Shown in pieces: positions 58,701 through 64,000 of a stretch of 64,000 nt of DNA. The notes below the pieces were generated by a model. That model did no database searches and was not told the origin of the DNA. It worked only from the letters and a program-made list of their open reading frames with translations. The DNA comes from JBJSXJ01 sp044235425. Lineage in GTDB: Bacteria > Planctomycetota > Planctomycetia > Pirellulales > Pirellulaceae. Numbering within the stretch: position 1 is the first letter of the stretch; each line of letters begins with the position of its first letter. The stretch is taken from NCBI GenBank assembly GCA_044235425.1, contig JBIIHW010000012.1, forward strand, positions 1 through 64,000, in the 5' to 3' direction. A program made the translations under genes and the position numbers.

Positions 58701-61050
58701 TGCCGTCCGACTTCCACAACTGAAGCCCACTATCGTCAAATGCCGTGAAATACAGCACACCATCGGCATTCACTAGGTTTCCGACTGATCCATATAAAAA
58801 AGAAGTAAGCTGAACCGGATCCTGAACAATCCCATCACTGGCATCGATTCCCCAAAGCTGGAATATGCCACTGTCATACTGCTGAACAAAGAAAACGTGC
58901 GATCCGGTGCTGATCACTTGAACAACATCAGTGCTGGTGACTTGCTGCGCGGAATAGGTCGATGACTTCCATAGTCCCCTGGGACCAAAATCGTTTTGGG
59001 CCGTGAAAAACAACAATCCTCCAGCACTGATGAAGTCATCGGGATATGAACCGTAGTCACCTCCATATTCATCCGGATACGTATTGATGTTTTGCACCAG
59101 TGTGGTTCCTGCCGGCGTCCCATCGCTCCGACAAAGCTCGCCATAATAAGTCGCACCACTCAACGAATCATAATAATTGCAGGCGAAAAACAGTACGTCA
59201 TTCACCGTTTCACCGTTCGAATAACTCAAGACTTGAACAGCATCCCCAAGGTTGAAGACTGCCTGACCGTCATAGGATTGCACAAGCCAATTTCGATCTC
59301 CATTACGATATTCACTGGATGAAAACAGCACATTACCGTTGATCTCACCTAGAATCAAATCGTTACACAACCCGTAATAGCAAGAATCAATTTGATAGGT
59401 ATTATAATAATCTCCATCAGTTTTCCAGAGACCTGCGATTGTGTAGTTATCGTAGTTTGCTACTGTTGCAAAGTACAAACCAGTCGAAGTGGAGTGCAAC
59501 TTGTTCGGAGAAGATGAATACGTTGAATACCCATGTTCAGGCCGCAATTTTGTGTTTATATCTTGCACGAGCTCGGGCGCGTAATATCCCGCGTTATACT
59601 TCCATAGCTCGACACCATGCAGTCCGTCGTCGGCAGTAAAGAAGAGCGTATCATTGTGAACGGTAAAATTAACCGGACCAGAGGAATTCCGCGTGGTAGT
59701 TAGATTAAGAAACAAAGAGCTGCCGTTCAGGGTTCCATCGGATTGCCATAACTCGATTCCATAATACGCATCGAAGACGGGAAACAAGACGTTACCATTC
59801 ACACTCGCCACAGGCCCACCGACACTTAGGTCCGATCCCAAATCTTCAATTTTATGAGTCCCATTCTCCATGCCATCGGTGCTCCAAAGTTCATCCCCTT
59901 GCGATTGATTGATGACAAAATAGAGCGTACTACCAACGGCCTGCAGGGAACGTGGTGAGGAATCAGCACCTCCGTAGGCGAGGTCGGCAATCAGGGTGGT
60001 CCCAGCACTTGTACCATCGCTTTGCCACAGCTCGACGCCGGACACATCCGTGCGACCGGCGAACACGGCCTTACCATTGAAGTTCGCGATTTCGCCCGTC
60101 ACCTCGACATTCAAGCTGACAGATTTCGTGCCAGTATTTGTGCCATCTGACTTCCACAGCACACCGTTTCGCTGGAAGTAAAGCGTGCCAGCGACGTTGG
60201 TGAGGTCGACGACATTAGAAATGGGAGTATTGAATGTGTTTTTGACCAGCGTCGTTCCGTCGAACGTGCCATCCGTTTTCCAAAGCCGGTTTTCCGCGAT
60301 GAAGAAGACGGTGCCATTCACATCCGTCAGCTCACTGATGCCAGACGCTCCAAAATCCCGGATTAATTCCGTTCCCTCCACAGTGCCGTCGGATTTCCAA
60401 AGTGCTTGATTCGACGGGAAATAAAGCAGCCCATTGGCACCGATGGCGCCATCGTCAACCCGGATTTCCTTGACTGGGACAGTACCACTCTCAGTTCCGT
60501 CGGATTTCCAAAGCCACGCGCTATCGCTAACGTATGCGGAGAAAAATAGTTCTCCCGACACATTCGTCAGCCCTTCGGAATATAGCCAAGCGCCACTTTT
60601 AGTCCCCTCCTTCACGATCATCGTGCCATCCGGGGTACCATCAGATTTCCACAACCCACAATCATAGCTATAGTTGCAGCCATTAAAAAACATGGTTCCG
60701 TCAACATCCGTCAACTCATATACGTTTATGGGAGTGCCATCTTGACTGGAGTAAACCTGCGCCGTCCCCGTCGACGTGCCGTCGGTCTGCCAAAGTGTCG
60801 GAGGGGAATACGCAGCGGAATACGGATCGTTTTCCAAGGTAAAAAAACCATGGTTTCCCGAAGTGACGATCGCCGAAAGACGCGAACCCTGGTCTGTCGT
60901 GTTGATATCGGCGAGCATCGAGATGTCGATCGCCAGTGGCAGACGAGGATCGAGCGTTTCCAGGGCGAGTCGCCGTTGAGCACTGTGGCGTTGGCGATTG
61001 CGCTGCGAGGCTTTTGTTTCTGAGCGATTTTTGTGCAGCCAGCGTTTCAT
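55771..61050 (-). CDS. Giant surface protein: ELWxxDGT repeats, cadherin-like repeats, dockerin-like end
   Basis: A 1759-residue protein. ATG 61050 is chosen (GGAGG 7 nt upstream); a longer frame is not supported. The N-terminus has a basic run and then LALETLDPRLPLA, close to the LEPR-XLL planctomycete sorting motif. Residues about 50-970 hold many ELWxxDGT-type repeats (such as GLWKSDGTPDGT, ELWQSDGTSAGT). Residues about 970-1660 hold seven cadherin-like repeats of exactly 100 residues (PTNIALS...DPDAGDTFTYTLVSGSG...). The C-terminus has calcium-loop sequences (DSDGDGDVDGIDNIALRNAQ), dockerin-like. Adhesion or cell-surface binding is inferred. The PEP-CTERM gene follows after 40 bp. Confidence 0.9.
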   Translation of the reverse strand: MKRWLHKNRSETKASQRNRQRHSAQRRLALETLDPRLPLAIDISMLADINTTDQGSRLSAIVTSGNHGFFTLENDPYSAAYSPPTLWQTDGTSTGTAQVYSSQDGTPINVYELTDVDGTMFFNGCNYSYDCGLWKSDGTPDGTMIVKEGTKSGAWLYSEGLTNVSGELFFSAYVSDSAWLWKSDGTESGTVPVKEIRVDDGAIGANGLLYFPSNQALWKSDGTVEGTELIRDFGASGISELTDVNGTVFFIAENRLWKTDGTFDGTTLVKNTFNTPISNVVDLTNVAGTLYFQRNGVLWKSDGTNTGTKSVSLNVEVTGEIANFNGKAVFAGRTDVSGVELWQSDGTSAGTTLIADLAYGGADSSPRSLQAVGSTLYFVINQSQGDELWSTDGMENGTHKIEDLGSDLSVGGPVASVNGNVLFPVFDAYYGIELWQSDGTLNGSSLFLNLTTTRNSSGPVNFTVHNDTLFFTADDGLHGVELWKYNAGYYAPELVQDINTKLRPEHGYSTYSSSPNKLHSTSTGLYFATVANYDNYTIAGLWKTDGDYYNTYQIDSCYYGLCNDLILGEINGNVLFSSSEYRNGDRNWLVQSYDGQAVFNLGDAVQVLSYSNGETVNDVLFFACNYYDSLSGATYYGELCRSDGTPAGTTLVQNINTYPDEYGGDYGSYPDDFISAGGLLFFTAQNDFGPRGLWKSSTYSAQQVTSTDVVQVISTGSHVFFVQQYDSGIFQLWGIDASDGIVQDPVQLTSFLYGSVGNLVNADGVLYFTAFDDSGLQLWKSDGTLAGTMRVTNLPGVLAINDICAMDGVVLFTANYDYSQESLYVTDGTELGTKDISNYFFRTYDLQDAVVYHGDLYFAATNQYYGTELTTVKLNRHYDIGVTASEIPAGSGGGVRVGDLVSHDVDYGDTYTYTLVAGAGDANNDSFVINGDQLLTASGFIAGANASYTVRVRSTDQQGLWFEDIIIVTTTGSSSGNSAPTNMTLSKTTLAENAGASATVGTLSTTDPDAGDTFAYTLVSGSGDVDNAAFSISGATLQATSSFNFEAKFSYTVRVRSTDLGGLTTEKSFTISVTNVNESPTNVALSSASLAEAGGADATVGTLSTTDPDAGDTFTYTLVSGTGDADNAAFSISGATLKANSSLDFESKSSYTVRVGTTDLGGLTTEKSFTITVTNVNESPTNIALSSASLSENAGASATVGTLSTTDPDAGDTFTYTLVSGSGDADNAAFSISGATLKATSSLDFEAKSSYMVRVRTTDLGGLSTENTFTISVTNVNESPTNIALSKSSVTENSGANAVVGTLSSTDPDAGDTFTYTLVSGSGSADNAAFNISGATLRVTSNLSLSAKSSYSVRVRSTDQGGLFLEKVFIITVTKANAAPTNIGLSPAAIAENAGVNATVGNLSTTDANAGDSFTYSLVSGAGSADNNLFNISGATLRANSSFDFESKTSYAIRVRTTDQGGLFVEKTFTIRVTNVNEAPNDLSLSANTIPENAGKNAVVGTWSASDPDAGNTFTYRLAAGEGDADNAKFNISGNKLRATSSLDFETQSSYEVRVRVTDQGKLSFEKNYTISLVNLPELVSVTINGADSFNNINQRSQITSLVVVTDIPLPNPETAFSLVNLGLFTASNTPLASSQILVSSEGSTYTLRFGSGAGVVSRNATGSRGNSLDDGNWLLQISASQLSGRNQFGSAAADRFFRMFGDSDGDGDVDGIDNIALRNAQIAANYNSALDFDGDGAVRGGVDTTKFSANYNKKRRSI

Positions 61051-61330
61051 GGTGTTCCTCCCATCCAGGGGTGAATGAACGATCACAGCGTTCAGTCGGC
61101 CAATTTTCGGGTCCCATTCGCCGGACGAGTCAGGTCCGGGCATGCCGATGATCTAAAAGCGGATTATCTAGGAATCGAAGAGCCGCCCCTGGAATGGGCA
61201 AGGCACAGAAAAAAATTTCTACAAAAAGCCCTAGAGGCGCAAGCGAGGGACGCGAGGGAAGGGATGGCGTGCGAGGGCATTCGTTCGGGTTGCGGCATGG
61301 GCGCCGCATCAGCCGTCTGGGCGGGATTGA

Positions 61331-61368
61331 TTGGCCGAGGCGGAGCCAATGCCATCGCTCCGCGATTC
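61331..61368. repeat. Dispersed 38-bp element, copy 2
   Basis: Second copy of the element at 54892-54929, in the same orientation, 45 bp into the region downstream of 61284. The surrounding 61051-61534 region has no gene of its own. Confidence 0.85.
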
Positions 61369-61372
61369 GTTC

Positions 61373-61421
61373 CGCCTTCAGCCTTCAGCCTTCCGCCTTC
61401 AGCCTGCCGCCACCCGCCTCG
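61373..61421. repeat. Heptamer array (CGCCTTC/AGCCTTC), degenerate
   Basis: Seven 7-bp units: cgccttc, agccttc twice, cgccttc, then agcctgc, cgccacc, cgcctcg. On the opposite strand it reads as AGGCKGA heptamers, close to the AGGCWGG heptamer after leuD. Immediately follows the 38-bp element and precedes the DinB gene. Confidence 0.85.
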
Positions 61422-61534
61422 CCCCGCTCCATACCACCTCCCCGCTCCCCGTGTTACACTCTGGCTTCGTCGCTTGGGGCCGCGAACGCGGAGCTCGGCG
61501 TTGTTCCATTTCCTAGCCCACGAGATTCCCGCTC

Positions 61535-62023
61535 ATGCACGTAAAAGATGCCTACAAACAGCAGATTGAGTTTTCCTTCATGGTCTCGCGCAAGTACGTG
61601 GAAGATCTGACCGACGCCGATCTGCTGGTCCGCTCGGTGCCCGGAACAAATCACATCGCCTGGCAACTGGGCCACTTGATCACCTCGACCGATCGGTTCT
61701 TGCAGGCATTAGGACAAAAGGGATTGCAGCTGCCGTCCCGATTCGCCGAACGACACGACAAGGCGACGGCCAGCAGCGACGATGCCGCTCATTTTGAATC
61801 CCAAGCCACTTACCTCGCACTGCTCGATCAAGCCTTGGCCGCTTCGCTGGCCGCGGTCGATGCCACGCCCGAGTCCGCTCTGGAGAACCCGGGCCCCGAG
61901 CCGATGCGAGCCTACGCTCCCACCATCAGTTCCGTGCTGATGCTCCTGGGCACGCACTGGCTCATGCACGCCGGACAGTATGTTGGCGTCCGGCGTAAGC
62001 TGGGCAAGCCCGCTCTCTTCTAA
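61535..62023 (+). CDS. DinB/YfiT-like family protein
   Basis: A 162-residue four-helix-bundle protein. NHIAWQLGHLITSTDRFLQA near residue 40 and MLLGTHWLMHAGQYVGVRRK near the end carry the metal-binding histidines of the DinB superfamily. This family is a common catch-all of metal-dependent small-thiol-linked enzymes and stress proteins. Stand-alone; 65 bp before the UxaE-like gene. Confidence 0.85.
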   Translation: MHVKDAYKQQIEFSFMVSRKYVEDLTDADLLVRSVPGTNHIAWQLGHLITSTDRFLQALGQKGLQLPSRFAERHDKATASSDDAAHFESQATYLALLDQALAASLAAVDATPESALENPGPEPMRAYAPTISSVLMLLGTHWLMHAGQYVGVRRKLGKPALF

Positions 62024-62087
62024 ACAACCCGACTCAACAACCCGACTCAACATCTGACATTCGGTCTCTCGGAAGGAATCAGATTTC

Positions 62088-63338
62088 ATGCTGACGCTGG
62101 AGCGTTTTTCGATTGGAGTGGGTGATCGGTTTGCACACCAAGCGAAGGCCCAATTACGTGCCTTCCAAACGCTCGCAAGCCAGGGAGTCGACGTGGTGCC
62201 GGTCTGGAATAAATCCAACCGCGAGCACACCTTCATCGGCTCGCATCCGCAAAGCGTGCAGGATGCGGCACGTCGTGCGGTGCAGGAGCTGGGTTGGAGC
62301 CGCCCCTGGCATGTGGATGCTGATCATATTCGACTCGAAACGGTCGATCGCTTTCTCCCCTGCTCCGATTTCTTCACGATCGATGTGGCGGATTCGATTG
62401 GTCAGCCGGCCAGTGCCGCCGATGTGGAAGGGTTCGTGGCGAGTCATCCGGAGCTGATTGGCTCGCTGCAAATTCCAGGGATCGACGAGCCGCTCACAAC
62501 CACTCGCGAAATGATCACGCGGATTGCCGCGAAGTATCTGCTGGCCGTGCAAGACGCGGGCAAGATTTATCGGCATATCGTGGCGGCAAAGGGAGAAGAG
62601 CAGATCATTGCGGAGGTGTCGATGGACGAAACCGACGCTCCGCAAACTCCGCCCGAACTTCTCGTCATCCTCGCTGCGCTGGCCGATCAGCGTTTACGCT
62701 TGCAAACGATCGCACCCAAATTCACGGGGCGGTTCAACAAAGGCGTCGATTACGTCGGTGACCTGGTTCAGTTTGAACGCGAGTTTAACGCCGACCTGGC
62801 CGTGATCGCTCATGCCATTCAGCGATATGGCTTGCCGGCGAATTTGAAGTTAAGTGTGCATAGTGGCAGCGACAAGTTCAGTCTCTACCCGATCATCCGG
62901 CGAGCGCTCCAGCGAACCGGTGCGGGCGTGCATCTCAAGACCGCCGGCACCACTTGGCTCGAAGAACTTATCGGACTCGCTGAAGCTGGTGGAGACGGGC
63001 TGCGTTTAGCCCAATCGCTGTATGCCGAGGCGCTTGATCATGTCGACGAGTTGTGTGGACCGTATGCGGCCGTGATCGATATTGATCGTGCTCAACTGCC
63101 AACGGCGGCGACGGTCAGTCGTTGGACGAGCGACGAATTTACTTCGGCACTGCGACACATTCCCACCGATCGGCGTTTCAACAGTAGTTTTCGCCAACTG
63201 CTGCACGTTGGGTTTAAGCTAGCCGCCAAGCGTGGACGCGAGTATCTCGATTTACTTGTCGCCCATGAAGCGGTGGTGGGACGCAACGTGACTGAGAATC
63301 TCGTGGAGCGACATTTACGACCCCTGCTGGTTGGTTAG
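62088..63338 (+). CDS. uxaE: Tagaturonate/fructuronate epimerase-like protein (UxaE family)
   Basis: A 416-residue protein. ERFSIGVGDRFAHQAKAQLRA start, VWNKSNREHTFIGSHP, WHVDADHIRLETVDRF, SDFFTIDVADSIG, GVDYVGDLVQFEREFNADL and SVHSGSDKFSLYP and GVHLKTAGTTWLEE match the tagaturonate epimerase family as I remember it. It would interconvert D-tagaturonate and D-fructuronate in hexuronate catabolism. AAGGA lies about 10 nt upstream. A TIM-barrel isomerase follows after 14 bp, in keeping with a sugar-acid operon. Confidence 0.75.
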   Translation: MLTLERFSIGVGDRFAHQAKAQLRAFQTLASQGVDVVPVWNKSNREHTFIGSHPQSVQDAARRAVQELGWSRPWHVDADHIRLETVDRFLPCSDFFTIDVADSIGQPASAADVEGFVASHPELIGSLQIPGIDEPLTTTREMITRIAAKYLLAVQDAGKIYRHIVAAKGEEQIIAEVSMDETDAPQTPPELLVILAALADQRLRLQTIAPKFTGRFNKGVDYVGDLVQFEREFNADLAVIAHAIQRYGLPANLKLSVHSGSDKFSLYPIIRRALQRTGAGVHLKTAGTTWLEELIGLAEAGGDGLRLAQSLYAEALDHVDELCGPYAAVIDIDRAQLPTAATVSRWTSDEFTSALRHIPTDRRFNSSFRQLLHVGFKLAAKRGREYLDLLVAHEAVVGRNVTENLVERHLRPLLVG

Positions 63339-63352
63339 AGAAGGCGCTGAGT

Positions 63353-64000
63353 ATGAAGTCTGCGATCACGATCTGTCTGGTGAAAGAAGCTGCGGCCGGT
63401 CCTTTTGTTTTTCACACGGATTTAGCCGTGGGGTGCGCTCAGGCAGCTCAGCTGGGATTCGATGCCGTCGAGATTTTTCCGCCCCAGGCCAAAGCAGTGA
63501 ATGTGGCTCAAGTCAAATCGCTGCTGAAAAAGCATCGCTTGCAAGTCGCGGCTGTCGGCACAGGTGCTGGCTGGCTGCGGCATAAACTGTCGCTGACCTC
63601 CGCAGATCGAGCGGTACGGACGAAAGCGATCGCCTTCATTCGCAGCATCGTGGACTTGGCGGCCGAGTTTCAAGCACCGGCGATTATCGGTTCGATGCAA
63701 GGCAAAGTGGAGGCGCCGGTGAGTCGCGCCGAGGCGCTCGACCATCTCGCCGCCGGACTCGAGAAACTAAGTGCTCGTGCCACCGCGCAGGGGACAACGT
63801 TGCTGTATGAGCCGCTCAATCGCTACGAAACCAATCTCTTTAATCAGATCGCAGTGGCGGCCGACTGGTTACGAGAGCGACAACTGAGCGGCGTAAAGAT
63901 CCTGGCGGACCTCTTCCATATGAATATTGAAGAGACGGATTTAGCGGCGGCGCTGCGAGCAGCGGGAGCCGCCGTAGGACATGTGCATTTCGCTGATTCG
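63353..64000 (+). CDS. Sugar phosphate isomerase/epimerase-family TIM barrel, partial (cut by window end)
   Basis: Open from ATG 63353 to the last base, 216 codons with no stop, so the C-terminus lies outside the window. It begins MKSAITICLVKEAAAGPF and has GCAQAAQLGFDAVEIFPP, an early acid-pattern strand; later LYEPLNRYETNLFNQIAVA with the catalytic Glu region, and VKILADLFHMNIEETDLAAA and VGHVHFADS with a metal-binding His and Asp. This is the AP-endonuclease-2/sugar-isomerase barrel (hydroxypyruvate-isomerase-like). AGAAGG lies 9 nt before the start. Adjacent to the UxaE-like gene, suggesting carbohydrate catabolism. Confidence 0.85.
   Translation, partial: MKSAITICLVKEAAAGPFVFHTDLAVGCAQAAQLGFDAVEIFPPQAKAVNVAQVKSLLKKHRLQVAAVGTGAGWLRHKLSLTSADRAVRTKAIAFIRSIVDLAAEFQAPAIIGSMQGKVEAPVSRAEALDHLAAGLEKLSARATAQGTTLLYEPLNRYETNLFNQIAVAADWLRERQLSGVKILADLFHMNIEETDLAAALRAAGAAVGHVHFADS

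Overview
The window looks like chromosomal DNA of a planctomycete, most likely of the Pirellula/Rhodopirellula type. The base composition is GC-rich. The strongest clue is two copies of the planctomycete pair DUF1549/DUF1553 (PSCyt2/PSD1, with a CxxCH motif) plus a Tat-exported DUF1501 protein. Supporting clues are a sulfatase, a PEP-CTERM protein, a giant ELWxxDGT/cadherin-like surface protein with an LEPR-XLL-like N-terminus, an XLL-type sugar-acid gene pair, and many intergenic short tandem and dispersed repeats. No tRNA, rRNA, CRISPR array, transposase, prophage or plasmid gene was seen.

Layout. 1-912: no gene, a diverged direct duplication built of small hairpins. 913-13815: a co-directional exported-protein block (DUF1549/DUF1553, DUF1501, sulfatase, HExxxHxxGxxH putative protease, second DUF1549/DUF1553, second DUF1501, WD40, beta-propeller). 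13816-17366: repeat-rich, with a coiled-coil gene interrupted by an in-frame stop, an ATP-grasp protein and a DUF3365 haem protein. 17366-23175: ABC-F ATPase, exported amidohydrolase, amidase, and a thioredoxin/YHS protein whose 3' end overlaps the amidase. 23326-27449: rho with a glycine-rich N-terminus, then two membrane-anchored low-complexity proteins, one with FUS-like YGQ repeats. 27563-30402: mprF and a small membrane partner. 30690-36846: a uvrA-like gene, an unknown gene, a ThiF/MoeB-type E1 and a cysteine desulfurase. 36851-39619: small membrane proteins and an AI-2E/PerM family transporter with a large soluble insert. 39741-43754: flippase-like protein, GT2 and a GT-C-like membrane protein in a tight operon that resembles a three-part Gtr system and carries an (AGC)14 microsatellite in frame. 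43970-47461: an 1163-residue protein that may be a PPi-type PEP carboxykinase. 47685-54761: housekeeping (leuCD with a readable promoter, hemB, truB, ilvD). 55041-61050: PEP-CTERM protein and the giant surface protein. 61535-64000: DinB protein, UxaE-like epimerase and a TIM-barrel isomerase cut by the window end.

How genes work together: leuCD and ilvD serve branched-chain amino acid synthesis. The E1 and the desulfurase probably activate and supply sulfur together. The flippase/GT2/GT-C set probably decorates a cell-surface polymer from a polyprenol-linked sugar. The 913-13815 block is probably a periplasmic or surface degradative system for a sulfated polymer; its chemistry is not known. 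The UxaE-like epimerase and the isomerase suggest uronate catabolism. All family names come from reading the sequence and memory; no database search was run.
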